From positions 1 to 64,000 of the forward strand of contig JASGFC010000002.1 of the NCBI GenBank assembly GCA_047605865.1: DNA of 64,000 nucleotides. Reading direction: 5' to 3'. Below the pieces are notes generated by a model. It worked only from the letters and a program-made list of their open reading frames with translations, was not told the origin of the DNA and searched no databases. Below, in pieces: positions 24,942 through 33,981 of the stretch (position 1 is the stretch's first letter; every line of letters begins with the position of its first letter). The translations under genes and the position numbers were made by a program. Source of the DNA: JASGDC01 sp047605865 (GTDB lineage Bacteria > Actinomycetota > Actinomycetes > Actinomycetales > Micrococcaceae).

Positions 24942-24960
24942 ACCTTATCTAACGTAAGCT
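24942..24960. promoter_or_regulatory. divergent leaderless promoters in a 31-bp gap
   Basis: Minus strand: TAAGGT at 24947-24942, 6 bp from the xthA ATG. Plus strand: TAAGCT at 24955-24960, 6 bp from the TrmH-family ATG. The -35 regions of both would lie at or beyond the other gene's start. Confidence 0.5.
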
Positions 24961-24966
24961 ATAAAA

Positions 24967-25608
24967 ATGGGTACATCTAAAGATCAGTCAGAAGAAAAAC
25001 CTCAAGTTGGTGTTGGACCTTGGGAGGGCAACTGGCCAGTTGAAGATTTTTACGATAGTGAACTGTTAGAAAATGGCGATCGCCGCAATGTAGTTGATAA
25101 GTATCGTTATTGGAAGCACGATGCAATTGTGGCTGACCTTGATTCTCGTCGGCATGAGTTTCATATTGCTATTGAGAATTGGCAGCACGATTTGAACATC
25201 GGTACAGTGGTACGCACAGCTAATGCTTTCATGGCTAAAGAGGTGCATATCATTGGAAAGAAGAGATGGAATCGTCGTGGTGCAATGGTCACAGATAAGT
25301 ACCAGCACATTGTTCATCATCAAACAGTAGAAGACTTCCTTTCATGGGCTAAAAAAGCAAAGGTTGAAGTTATTGGTATTGATAACTTTCCCGATTCTGT
25401 GCCATTAGAAACGTATGAGCTACCACTGAAATGTGTACTCGTTTTTGGACAAGAAAGCATCGGTTTAACCGATGAAGTCCACAAAGTCTGTAAAGATACT
25501 CTTTCTATTGCGCAATTTGGATCTACGCGTTCTATGAATGCTGCGTCTGCTGCAGCTATTGCAATGCATGCTTGGATTCGACAGCATGTTTTCAACCAGC
25601 AAGTATAA
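24967..25608 (+). CDS. TrmH/SpoU-family RNA 2'-O-methyltransferase
   Basis: SAM-dependent RNA ribose methyltransferase of the SPOUT class, 213 residues. The three SpoU motifs are present: NWQHDLNIGTVVRTANAFMAKEVHIIG (motif 1), LVFGQESIGLTDE (motif 2) and IAQFGSTRSMNAASAAAIAMHAW (motif 3). An N-terminal extension of about 60 residues (GPWEGNWP, DRRNVVDKYRYWKHDAI) is typical of the actinobacterial version found near fba and purA. Target tRNA or rRNA position is unknown. Leaderless-type start. It is followed by a long hairpin and fba. Confidence 0.9.
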   Translation: MGTSKDQSEEKPQVGVGPWEGNWPVEDFYDSELLENGDRRNVVDKYRYWKHDAIVADLDSRRHEFHIAIENWQHDLNIGTVVRTANAFMAKEVHIIGKKRWNRRGAMVTDKYQHIVHHQTVEDFLSWAKKAKVEVIGIDNFPDSVPLETYELPLKCVLVFGQESIGLTDEVHKVCKDTLSIAQFGSTRSMNAASAAAIAMHAWIRQHVFNQQV

Positions 25609-25630
25609 ATTTCTGTTATGCATACTTAAT

Positions 25631-25692
25631 GAGTGCGTGTTTGTCGTTATAGTGTGTGAACATACCCACACTATGACGACAAACACGCACTC
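25631..25692. terminator. 26-bp near-perfect hairpin between the TrmH-family gene and fba
   Basis: The arms 25631-25656 and 25667-25692 are complementary over 26 bp with one G-U pair and a 10-nt loop. It starts 22 bp after the stop codon of the TrmH-family gene and no T tract follows. The likely role is a long-stem terminator or mRNA 3' end. No target-site duplication supports a mobile element. Confidence 0.6.
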
Positions 25693-25778
25693 AAAGCCTA
25701 TCGTGCCAAGCTGTACTAGCGTATTTATAAGTCATACAATGGAGTTGAATACGTAAATCAATTGAAAGGCTGGCAACT

Positions 25779-26801
25779 ATGCCTATTGCAACTCCTGATG
25801 TTTACGCTGAAATGATTGATAACGCAAAGAACAAAGGCTTTGCGTATCCAGCTGTAAACGTTACTTCATCACAGACCTTGAATGCAGCATTGGAAGGTTT
25901 TCAAGCAGCAGGATCTGACGGCATTGTGCAGGTAACAACAGGTGGAGCAGCATACTGGTCTGGACCAAAGAAAAAAGATATGGTCGTTGGTTCATTAGCT
26001 TTTGCTGCTTTTGCTCGCGAAGTTGCGAAGCAATACGATGTCAACATTGCATTGCATACTGACCACTGTCCAAAAGATAAACTTGAAGATTTTGTTTTGC
26101 CACTCATTAAGCTTTCTGAAGAAGCAGTTGCTCGGGGAGAAGATCCAATTTTTGGTTCTCATATGTGGGATGGCTCTGCTGTTCCTCTTGACGAAAATCT
26201 TAAAATTGCTCAAGAACTTCTAGAACGTACTAACAATAATCACCAGATTCTTGAAATTGAAGTTGGTGTTGTTGGTGGTGAAGAAGATGGTGTAGATAAC
26301 GAAATCAATGATGATCTCTACTCAACTGTTGCAGATGGTATGGCTACTGTGAAAGCTCTTGGTACTGGAGAAAATGGCCGTTATATTACAGCGTTAACTT
26401 TTGGTAATGTTCACGGTGTGTATAAGCCAGGCAACGTTAAACTTAAACCAGAAGTACTTGAAGAAATCCAAAGCGAAGTTGGCAAAAAGATTGGCAAAGA
26501 TCGTCCTTTTGATTTGGTTTTCCATGGTGGTTCCGGTTCTTCAGAACAAGAAATTGCAGATGCTGTTAAATATGGCGTAGTGAAAATGAACATTGATACT
26601 GATACTCAGTACGCTTATACTCGTCCAGTTGCTCATCACATGATGCAAAATTATGATGGCGTGCTCAAAGTTGATGGCGAAGTGGGTAACAAGAAGACCT
26701 ATGATCCACGTGTTTGGGGTGCTGCTGCTGAAGATGGTATGGCACAACGTATCGTTGAAGCATGTGAAGCCTTAGGTTCTGCTGGAAAATCTGCTCAGTA
26801 A
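25779..26801 (+). CDS. fba: class II fructose-bisphosphate aldolase
   Basis: Zinc-dependent aldolase of glycolysis and gluconeogenesis, 340 residues (the long FbaA type). Visible features: AVNVTSSQTLNAALEG near the N-terminus, the zinc and active-site segment NIALHTDHCPKDKL, EIEVGVVGGEEDGVDNE, TFGNVHGVYKPGNVKL (zinc His), FDLVFHGGSGSSEQEI and MNIDTDTQYAYTRP. GAAAGG serves as ribosome-binding site. It is flanked by long hairpins and is probably monocistronic. Proximity to a SpoU-type methyltransferase and, further on, purA recalls a gene order seen in other actinobacteria. Confidence 0.97.
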   Translation: MPIATPDVYAEMIDNAKNKGFAYPAVNVTSSQTLNAALEGFQAAGSDGIVQVTTGGAAYWSGPKKKDMVVGSLAFAAFAREVAKQYDVNIALHTDHCPKDKLEDFVLPLIKLSEEAVARGEDPIFGSHMWDGSAVPLDENLKIAQELLERTNNNHQILEIEVGVVGGEEDGVDNEINDDLYSTVADGMATVKALGTGENGRYITALTFGNVHGVYKPGNVKLKPEVLEEIQSEVGKKIGKDRPFDLVFHGGSGSSEQEIADAVKYGVVKMNIDTDTQYAYTRPVAHHMMQNYDGVLKVDGEVGNKKTYDPRVWGAAAEDGMAQRIVEACEALGSAGKSAQ

Positions 26802-26810
26802 TTTTATATT

Positions 26811-26847
26811 TAAAATGGCTGGTAACCTGAGGTTGCCAGCCATTTTA
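26811..26847 (+). terminator. fba terminator, long stem without T tract
   Basis: A 17-bp stem (TAAAATGGCTGGTAACC / GGTTGCCAGCCATTTTA, one G-U pair) with a TGA loop, 9 bp after the fba stop codon. Confidence 0.75.
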
Positions 26848-26865
26848 CTATGTACAGCAAGTGTG

Positions 26866-26871
26866 TAGAAT
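26866..26871 (+). promoter_or_regulatory. -10 box of first DUF6541 gene, leaderless type
   Basis: TAGAAT, 7-bp gap, ATG at 26879. Confidence 0.55.
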
Positions 26872-26878
26872 TAAAGTT

Positions 26879-28867
26879 ATGACTCAAGACGTGCATGGAG
26901 CGGGGCTGCATTATTGGTTTCCTATTGTTAATGTCTTTGTCTTATCAATTTTTGTTCTATGGGTTCCAGGACTTATAGCCCTCATTCGTTTCAGAATGAA
27001 TTGGATAGCTCGCATTGCTTTGGCACCACTGCTTACCCTTACTTTTCAATCAATCTTGATTACAGTACTACCAATATTTCATATACCTTGGAGCTGGGTG
27101 GTTCCTTTCATTGCAGGAGCACTGTGTGTAGCTATAACTGTACTATTTAAAAAAAGGTACAGCTTATTATCTGATGATACTGATTTTAGAATGTCACGCC
27201 AGCAATTTTATCTTGTTTTGTTTTCGATGGTAGTTTCTTGTGCAGTTGGTGCCAAGGTCACGATGGGTGGCATTGGGAATCCTGAATGGTCAAATCAGAA
27301 GTGGGATTCTGCTTTCCATTTGAGTGCTTCAGAAGCAGCGCTCCAAACGGGCAATCTTTCACCATTTCATCTTAATAACTTCATTTACGGCAATATTTCT
27401 TCATATTATCCTTCGTTATTCCACGCTAATGTGGTTTCTCTTGCTCAAATAAGTCATAGAGATATCATTGTTTCCTTTAACGTGTTGTCTGTTGTAATTT
27501 CAGCAATCTTATGGGTGTTCGCCTGCTTGTTTTTAGCCTACATAATCTGGGGTAATAGACCTTTGCCCCTTATTTTGACGGCTTTATTCTCGGTAAATTT
27601 TACAGCTTTTCCGTATCGCTATTTTAGTTTTGGTGGGTTATTTCCAAATCTTTTAAGCGTTGCAGTGCTTCCTTTTTTCTTGGCTGCAATACTGCTTTTT
27701 GTTGAAAAATCCCCTGTTAAAACAACTAAATTAAATGCATTAGCTCTGCTTTTTATGAGCACAATAGTGATGTTATTAGCGCAGCCTAATACTATCTTCT
27801 TTGGTTATTTTATGGGCATTGCCATTGTTATGAGTGCTGCAATGCAAGCTTTGAAAAAGCAACGGAATCTGGCCCTTTTATATGTGGCACTAGCAGTTGC
27901 AGCTACTGGCATTCAGCTATACGTGATGCAAGTTACCAGCAAAAAATCGATGTGGCCACCAACAAAAACAATAGCTCAAGCTACCTTAGACTGGGTAACT
28001 AATTCCACACGATGGGCCAATGAAAATCAAACTATTGTGCAATACCATATGCCACTAATTTTAGCGATTCTGAGCGTCTTTGGCTGCTACTTTGCGGCAA
28101 AGCAACAACAGTATCGGTGGCTTTTATATGGCTATTTCTTTTTGGGTGCAATTTTTGTGATTGGCTTAGGGGTTCCGGATGGTTCTTTCAGGAAGTTTAT
28201 GACGGGTTTCTACTATAGTGACCAGTATCGTCCTATTGGCGCGCAAGTTGTTTTATCCATTCCGCTTGCCGTCTTGGGAGCTGTGGGTTTGAGTCAAGTA
28301 ATGCAAAAGTTAAGCATTGCCTCCAGTATTAAAGGCATCTCTGAACAGGGAGTATTACTATTATCTAGCTTGGCAATTGTTGGGTGTGTACTAGTACTTT
28401 ATTATGATGGCCCACGTGTAGCCATCAGCCAGATTCAAGAAAATGCTTACGCCCCAAATTCCAGTCAGGGCATTCTTGATGATTCCAAACTTAAACTCAT
28501 GGACGACATTGAAAAAATTGTGCCTGAGAATGAAAAAATAATTGCTGTTCCCTTTACTGGGGCAACTAGTATTTACCCTCATACTGGGCGCCAACTCATT
28601 TACCCAGCAATGGGAGAAACACTTGATCAATCCAAAAAAATACTGGCAAGTTCTTTCAAAGAAATTTCAACAAATAAAAACGTCTGTAAAATTTCTCAGG
28701 ACTTAGGTGTTAAATACGCTGTTGATTATGGAAACGCTGAAATTGATACAAACCCTAGACCAGAATTTGACGGTTTAAGGAATTTAGAGGGTACTGCCGG
28801 GCTACAAAAAGTTGCGCAAGAAGGTTATGTAAAACTGTACAAAGTACTACCTTGTGCAGCAAGTTAA
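26879..28867 (+). CDS. DUF6541 family polytopic membrane protein, paralog 1
   Basis: The 662-residue protein has about 12-14 membrane segments and a C-terminal extracytoplasmic tail of about 130 residues. The shared DUF6541 block is WDSAFHLSASEAALQTGNLSPFHLNNF...YYPSLFHANVV after the third or fourth helix: an Asp and His in a loop, as in GT-C-fold glycosyltransferases. The C-terminal tail ends VKLYKVLPCAAS, with conserved Cys (NVCKI, LPC). A role in surface-glycan assembly is inferred from the two paralogs inside the glycan locus; no activity is established. I use the ATG after the -10 box; an in-frame ATG lies 18 bp upstream. Monocistronic. Confidence 0.8.
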   Translation: MTQDVHGAGLHYWFPIVNVFVLSIFVLWVPGLIALIRFRMNWIARIALAPLLTLTFQSILITVLPIFHIPWSWVVPFIAGALCVAITVLFKKRYSLLSDDTDFRMSRQQFYLVLFSMVVSCAVGAKVTMGGIGNPEWSNQKWDSAFHLSASEAALQTGNLSPFHLNNFIYGNISSYYPSLFHANVVSLAQISHRDIIVSFNVLSVVISAILWVFACLFLAYIIWGNRPLPLILTALFSVNFTAFPYRYFSFGGLFPNLLSVAVLPFFLAAILLFVEKSPVKTTKLNALALLFMSTIVMLLAQPNTIFFGYFMGIAIVMSAAMQALKKQRNLALLYVALAVAATGIQLYVMQVTSKKSMWPPTKTIAQATLDWVTNSTRWANENQTIVQYHMPLILAILSVFGCYFAAKQQQYRWLLYGYFFLGAIFVIGLGVPDGSFRKFMTGFYYSDQYRPIGAQVVLSIPLAVLGAVGLSQVMQKLSIASSIKGISEQGVLLLSSLAIVGCVLVLYYDGPRVAISQIQENAYAPNSSQGILDDSKLKLMDDIEKIVPENEKIIAVPFTGATSIYPHTGRQLIYPAMGETLDQSKKILASSFKEISTNKNVCKISQDLGVKYAVDYGNAEIDTNPRPEFDGLRNLEGTAGLQKVAQEGYVKLYKVLPCAAS

Positions 28868-28902
28868 AATCCTTGCAGTATGGGGTATTAAGCCAATCTG
28901 CT

Positions 28903-29769
28903 TTACACAGGCAGTGCTTCTATGATTTTCTGGCGTAATTTTTGCCCACGTACGCTAAATTCTTTCTGCCTTAGCATGTACTGTTCTTTGCCTTCTTTAG
29001 TTTCAATGGGTACAACGCCATAACCCCAAGCTGTAATATCGTAAGGTGAAGCCTCCATATCAAGCACTCTAATATCTCTAGCAAGTTCGAAACAATCCAG
29101 CAATAAAGAACCAGGAATGAGTGGACCAAGCTTGTAAGCCCACTTGTACAAATCCATTCCAACATGTAAGCATCCAGGTTGGTCTAGTTCAATTTGAGTA
29201 GCACGAGTTGGCTGGATTCTATTTAACGGTTTTGCTTCCTTGGTGTAGAAGCGGAATGCATCGAAATGTGAGCAGTTAATCTGGTGAGTTTCCACTACAG
29301 CATCTGTCCCTTGTGAGCCTAATCTTAACGGTACTTGATGCCTTATATCATGCTCATCAAGCTTATAGACCATAGCCCATTCATGCAGCCCAAAACAACC
29401 AAAACGAGCTTCTCTTGTTGAAGTTCGTAACAAAAATTCTTTAATGAACCGCACAGAGTCACCACGATCTTCCATGAACTGCTTAAGGTCAAAGACAAGA
29501 CCATCTTTAGTTTCACGATACCAACGCCATTGCTTTCGGGGCGAGAGTTGTGCTCCTATAAGTTCTACAGTTCCACCAGGATGCCACCGTCGAAGTTGAG
29601 AAGGCTTCAAGGAGTAGTAGCTATAGAGAAAATCTTCAACAGGGTGCTTTTCGCCGATTTTTCTACGCTCACGATAGCCTGCAGTGAGATTGTCAGCTCT
29701 TTGTTGATGCTCTTGTTCTAACTGTTGCCACGTTTTTGACTCGAGAACGCTATCGACCAGTACCACCAT
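28903..29769 (-). CDS. conserved actinobacterial protein, usually labelled 3-methyladenine DNA glycosylase
   Basis: A soluble protein of about 288 residues with the family pattern HQQRADNLTAGYRERRKIGEKHPVEDFLYSYYSLKPSQLRRWHPG, then CFGLHEWAMVYK, QINCSHFDAFRFYT, QPGCLHVGMDLYKWAYKLGPLIPG and SPYDITAWG. Public annotation often calls it a 3-methyladenine glycosylase, but I see no helix-hairpin-helix or AAG-type active site, so that label is doubtful. Conserved His, Cys and Asp suggest an enzyme. Its 5' end overlaps lysC by about 20 bp; the exact start is uncertain (ATG at 29769 or 29796). It is last in dnaX-recR-lysC. Confidence 0.75.
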   Translation of the reverse strand: MVVLVDSVLESKTWQQLEQEHQQRADNLTAGYRERRKIGEKHPVEDFLYSYYSLKPSQLRRWHPGGTVELIGAQLSPRKQWRWYRETKDGLVFDLKQFMEDRGDSVRFIKEFLLRTSTREARFGCFGLHEWAMVYKLDEHDIRHQVPLRLGSQGTDAVVETHQINCSHFDAFRFYTKEAKPLNRIQPTRATQIELDQPGCLHVGMDLYKWAYKLGPLIPGSLLLDCFELARDIRVLDMEASPYDITAWGYGVVPIETKEGKEQYMLRQKEFSVRGQKLRQKIIEALPV

Positions 29770-31036
29770 ACACAACTGCTTCTTTTTCATCGTCAAGACC
29801 GAAAGCAGTATGAATAACCTTAACTGCTTTTTTAAGATCTTTTTCAGCTAAAGTAATAGAGATTCTAATCTCAGAGGTAGAAATCATGTCAATGTTGATG
29901 TCGTTATCACTGAGTGCTTGGAAGAAGTCGGCAGAAACACCAGGGTGAGAGCGCATTCCAGCACCAACCAAAGACAATTTACCGATGTGATCGTTGTAGC
30001 TTAACTTTTTGTAACCGATTTTATCGTGAGCTTCTTCAAGTGCTTTCATCATGGATGAGCGCATTGTTTTTGGTAGCGTAAATGAAAGTTCTGTTCCTTG
30101 TTCACCATCAATGGAATCATGGACAATCATATCGATATTTCCTTGGGCTTCGCTGATAACACGGAATACTTCAGCAGCTTTGCCAGGCTGGTTGGGCAAC
30201 CCTTGAACCGTAATTTTTGCTTCTGAGTCATCGTGAGCAACACCTGAAATAATTGGCTGTTCCAAGGGAACTCCTTCTTCGTGGATATTGAGTTTAGGGC
30301 CAGTTGTTGGAATGACCCATGTGCCTTCGTGTGGACTAAAGGAAGAACGAACGTGCAACTTTACGCCAAAACGCCTGGCATATTCAACGGAGCGTAGATG
30401 TAGTACTTTTGCTCCTGAGGCGGCAAGTTCAAGCATTTCTTCGCTTGTTATTTCATCAATTTTTTGAGCTGAGGGCACGATGCGTGGATCTGCTGAAAAG
30501 ATTCCATCTACGTCTGTGAAAATTTCACATGAGTCTGCTTCCAGTGCTGCTGCAAGAGCAACTGCTGTAGTATCAGAACCACCTCGACCGAGGGTTGTAA
30601 TGTCTTTCGTAGAACGGCTTACGCCCTGAAAGCCAGCAACAATGGGGATATTTCCTTGTCCAATTGCTTTGCGTAATCTATGTGGGTCTACGTCAATGAT
30701 TTTAGCCTGACCATGGGTACCATCAGTAATCATCCCGGCTTGGCTTCCTGTGAAAGATTGAGATTTTTGACCCTTGTTATTGATAGCCATGGCTAGCAGT
30801 GCCATGGAAATACGTTCGCCAGCTGTTAGCAGCATATCAAGTTCACGTGATGGCTTGACCTCAGTAATTTGTTCTGCAAGATCTAGCAGTTCATCAGTTG
30901 TATCTCCCATGGCTGATACAACAACGACAACGTCATTTCCAGCTACTTTGGTATCAATAATTCTTTGAGCGACCCGCTTGATTCCTTCAGCGTCAGCAAC
31001 AGAAGATCCACCAAATTTTTGAACAATCAAAGACAT
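29750..31036 (-). CDS. lysC: aspartate kinase
   Basis: First step of the aspartate family (Lys, Thr, Met, diaminopimelate). The 428 residues contain VQKFGGSSVAD (substrate and ATP site), VVVVSAMGDTTDELL, LTAGERISMALL, GFQGVSR, TLGRGGSDTTAVALA and TDVDGIFSADPRIVP. Two ACT domains follow (about 265-425; NQPGKAAEVFRVI, HPGVSADFFQALSDNDINIDMISTSEIRIS) for feedback control. A strong AGGAAGGA precedes the ATG. No asd follows. It is co-directional with recR (15-bp gap). Confidence 0.96.
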   Translation of the reverse strand: MSLIVQKFGGSSVADAEGIKRVAQRIIDTKVAGNDVVVVVSAMGDTTDELLDLAEQITEVKPSRELDMLLTAGERISMALLAMAINNKGQKSQSFTGSQAGMITDGTHGQAKIIDVDPHRLRKAIGQGNIPIVAGFQGVSRSTKDITTLGRGGSDTTAVALAAALEADSCEIFTDVDGIFSADPRIVPSAQKIDEITSEEMLELAASGAKVLHLRSVEYARRFGVKLHVRSSFSPHEGTWVIPTTGPKLNIHEEGVPLEQPIISGVAHDDSEAKITVQGLPNQPGKAAEVFRVISEAQGNIDMIVHDSIDGEQGTELSFTLPKTMRSSMMKALEEAHDKIGYKKLSYNDHIGKLSLVGAGMRSHPGVSADFFQALSDNDINIDMISTSEIRISITLAEKDLKKAVKVIHTAFGLDDEKEAVVYGGTGR

Positions 31037-31051
31037 GCTGGTTCTTCCTTC

Positions 31052-31654
31052 CTAAAGTTTTCTTCTACCCTCAAAAGCTCTTCCCAGCGTGATTTCATCA
31101 GCATATTCTAGGTCTCCGCCTACTGGAAGACCAGAAGCTAGACGCGTTACGTTGATTCCAATACCTTTGAGTAAGATACTGGTGTAGGTTGCTGTTGCTT
31201 CACCCTCAAGGTTTGGATTGGTAGCAATAATTACTTCATCGATTTTACCATCTGCAAGACGGCTCATGAGTTCTTTGAATCTTAGTTGATCTGCACCAAT
31301 TCCTTGTATAGGACTAATGGCACCACCTAGGACATGGTATTTGCCTCGATATTCTCGAGTTTTTTCAATAGCAACTACATCTTTAGGTTCTTCAACCACA
31401 CAGATTAAAGAATCATCGCGGCGAGGGTCTCTACAGATAGAACATAGTTCTTCTTCGCCAACATTTCCACAAACTTTGCAAAATTTTACTTTATTCTTTA
31501 CGGTTACCATTGCTTGAGATAAACGTTGGACATCTTCTGTGGGTGCTTGTAATAAATGAAAGGCTAAACGTTGAGCCGACTTTGAGCCAATACCAGGTAG
31601 TTGGTTCAGCTCATCTATAAGATCTTGGATAGCGCCATCGTAAATTGAAGACAT
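31052..31654 (-). CDS. recR: recombination mediator RecR
   Basis: DNA-binding partner of RecF/RecO in gap repair, 200 residues. Order: helix-hairpin-helix (LIDELNQLPGIGSKSAQRLAFHLL), C4 zinc finger (CKVCGNVGEEELCSIC), and Toprim domain (LICVVEEPKDVVAIEKTREYRGKYHVLGGAISPIQGIG), then the Walker-like ATNPNLEGEATA. AAGGAG inside the end of dnaX is its ribosome-binding site, and only 2 bp separate the genes, so it is coupled to dnaX. Confidence 0.97.
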   Translation of the reverse strand: MSSIYDGAIQDLIDELNQLPGIGSKSAQRLAFHLLQAPTEDVQRLSQAMVTVKNKVKFCKVCGNVGEEELCSICRDPRRDDSLICVVEEPKDVVAIEKTREYRGKYHVLGGAISPIQGIGADQLRFKELMSRLADGKIDEVIIATNPNLEGEATATYTSILLKGIGINVTRLASGLPVGGDLEYADEITLGRAFEGRRKL

Positions 31655-31656
31655 CT

Positions 31657-33933
31657 TTATTGCTCCTTAGGGATTTCTTCAATCAGAGTAGCGCCAAGCT
31701 TTTCAGCTAATAAATCTGCTCCTGTTAGCTTGTTTGTTGTAGCATGTTCTTTGTTAGTGATATCTTCATAATCTTCTTGAAGAACATCTTCTTCAGTAGG
31801 TGCAGGAGAACTTGTTGATTTAGTAGCTTGAGTATCAAGAGCAGAATCAGAAAAGTTTGGGTCTTCTTTAGCTGGAATCCAAGGTTTCTTCAGTGGATCT
31901 GGACGTGTAGATGTAGCTACTTTAACAGCTGAAGTACTAGGAATTTTTTCCGTTTCAAAGCTTTGTGAAGCAGCTTTAATAGTCTTTTTTGGTTTAGTTG
32001 AAGCTGATGCCTGTGGTTGTTCAGGAGTTATTTCTTTTGAGGTAGTCTCATCTTGAAGCTGTGGTGCTTGTGTTGGCTCTTCAAGACTTTGCTTTTGCGG
32101 TTCTTCACGATGTCCATCTAGGCGCGGTGGTTCAGTAGCAACTTCTGCTCTGTTATCTATTTGAGTAACTGGTTTCTTTGCAGCTTGTACTTGTACAGGA
32201 GGCACAACTCCAGTTTCTTGCCGGGGCACAGTTGTAACAATATAGTCCGCACCAAGAATTTGTTTGATAGCTATAGCTAGATTTTCAGGATGTTGCCTAT
32301 TGCGATTGAAAGTATTTGCCATACCTTCTGTAGGGAAAGAAACCTTAATCTCTTGACCATTAACATGTTCTACTTGAGTATTTTTATTGATAAGAGACCA
32401 ACTAGTACGCTTAATATATTTGAGAGCTTCTGTGATTTCTTCCCAGCGTTGCCGCAATTCTCGAAGAGTAGAAGCATCTACTGGTACTACTTGTTCGGTA
32501 GTTATTGTAGCTTCCGGAGCATTTTCTGCTTTTGTTTCTTTCGGCGTTATTACTGAAGGGTCTTCTTGAGGTACTGGCGGCTCGTTACGAGCTGGCATTT
32601 CAATTTCTTCAGGTTCATGAGGAGGATAGTCTTCTTCAACAGGAGGTTCAGTTACCTGTGGATTTTCAATTGCTGCTGGTTTTGGGGTTAAAGGAGGAGA
32701 TGCTACTTGCGTAGTTTTAGCAGTTTGAACATTTTTAGGCGCTATACTAGCTGGGATTGTTTCTGAAGCTTGTCCAATGACTCTTTGTTCAAGACGTTCC
32801 ATCCTAGATTCAAAGGCTAAGTCTCCCTGGCTAGTTCTAGGTAAGAGTAATTTAGCGCAGAGTAGCTCTAAATGTAATCGAGGTGATGTTGCTCCAGACA
32901 TTTCATTAAGAGCAAGTGCTGTTTGTTCAGCAGTGTATGTTAATTGCGCTAACCCAAAGTGTGAAGCTTGCTGTTGCATTACTTCACGCTGATCTTCTGG
33001 CACAGCAGGCAAAAGAGAAGAAGCGCTTTCAGGAGCAGCTTTCAATACGATAAGATCACGTAGGCGCTCAAGGAGATCTTCAATGAATCTTTGGGGATCG
33101 TGGCCAGTTTGAATAATCTGATCTATTGCTTTAAATGTTTCTTCAGGATTTTGCGAGCTTAAACCATCAAGTACTTGATTGAGAAGAGTAGCATGGGTGT
33201 ATCCCAATAAGTCTACTGCTGTGTTATAGGAAATGGTGTTGTCTATAGAGCCATTCATGAGTTGATCAAGAATGGAAAGGCTATCTCGAACAGAACCACC
33301 ACCAGCACGAACCACAATGGATAGCACACCTGGTTCAACCCTAAGACCTTCTTCAGCACAGATATGCTCTAAGTATTGATGAAGAATAGTGGGAGGAACT
33401 AAACGAAATGGGTAGTGGTGGGTACGAGAGCGGATAGTTTCAATAACTTTATCTGGCTCAGTAGTAGCGAAGATAAATTTGATATGTTCAGGTGGTTCTT
33501 CCACAATTTTTAATAAGGCATTGAATCCTGCCGAGGTTACCATATGCGCCTCATCGATGATGAAGATTTTGTAGCGATCGCGTGCAGGAGCAAAAGTTGC
33601 TCGCTCACGAAGATCACGTGCATCATCAACACCACCATGACTTGCTGCATCGATTTCGATGACATCTAAGCTACCACTACCAGATCTAGATAATTCGATA
33701 CAACTTTCACAAGTACCACAAGGGGTGTCTGTAGGGCCTTCAGCGCAGTTAAGACAGCGAGCAAGAATACGTGCAGATGTTGTTTTACCACAACCACGTG
33801 GGCCAGAAAAAAGATAGGCATGATTGGTTTTATTGTTACGAAGTGCATTCATCAATGGCACAGTAACTTGATCTTGACCAATAACTTGAGAGAAATCTTC
33901 TGGGCGATAGCGCCTGTATAGTGCAGTACTCAT
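31657..33933 (-). CDS. dnaX: DNA polymerase III subunits gamma and tau
   Basis: Clamp-loader ATPase, 758 residues. Walker A is FSGPRGCGKTTSA, the zinc module CLNCAEGPTDTPCGTCESC, Walker B FIIDEAHMVTSAGFNALLKIVEEPP, sensor 1 FATTEPDK. Residues 1-365 form the AAA+ and clamp-loader collar. The rest is a Pro/Glu/Thr-rich linker with a conserved tau patch near 465-560 (LRQRWEEITEALKYIKRTSW). No obvious slippery sequence for a gamma product was noted. TAGAGT lies 6 bp before the ATG, so the mRNA is probably leaderless. It is first gene of dnaX-recR-lysC, just after the SRP RNA. Confidence 0.96.
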   Translation of the reverse strand: MSTALYRRYRPEDFSQVIGQDQVTVPLMNALRNNKTNHAYLFSGPRGCGKTTSARILARCLNCAEGPTDTPCGTCESCIELSRSGSGSLDVIEIDAASHGGVDDARDLRERATFAPARDRYKIFIIDEAHMVTSAGFNALLKIVEEPPEHIKFIFATTEPDKVIETIRSRTHHYPFRLVPPTILHQYLEHICAEEGLRVEPGVLSIVVRAGGGSVRDSLSILDQLMNGSIDNTISYNTAVDLLGYTHATLLNQVLDGLSSQNPEETFKAIDQIIQTGHDPQRFIEDLLERLRDLIVLKAAPESASSLLPAVPEDQREVMQQQASHFGLAQLTYTAEQTALALNEMSGATSPRLHLELLCAKLLLPRTSQGDLAFESRMERLEQRVIGQASETIPASIAPKNVQTAKTTQVASPPLTPKPAAIENPQVTEPPVEEDYPPHEPEEIEMPARNEPPVPQEDPSVITPKETKAENAPEATITTEQVVPVDASTLRELRQRWEEITEALKYIKRTSWSLINKNTQVEHVNGQEIKVSFPTEGMANTFNRNRQHPENLAIAIKQILGADYIVTTVPRQETGVVPPVQVQAAKKPVTQIDNRAEVATEPPRLDGHREEPQKQSLEEPTQAPQLQDETTSKEITPEQPQASASTKPKKTIKAASQSFETEKIPSTSAVKVATSTRPDPLKKPWIPAKEDPNFSDSALDTQATKSTSSPAPTEEDVLQEDYEDITNKEHATTNKLTGADLLAEKLGATLIEEIPKEQ

Positions 33934-33939
33934 ATTTAC

Positions 33940-33945
33940 ACTCTA
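33940..33945 (-). promoter_or_regulatory. -10 box of dnaX, leaderless type
   Basis: TAGAGT (minus strand) ends 6 bp before the dnaX ATG and follows the SRP RNA gene. Confidence 0.5.
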
Positions 33946-33981
33946 CCTTTTGTGACTGACAATATGCTTAGATACTTAAAC

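Noticed and set aside
25631..25692. Long inverted repeat as a MITE or integron attC site
   Set aside because: No flanking target duplication, no integrase or transposase, and the position just after a stop codon fits a terminator better.
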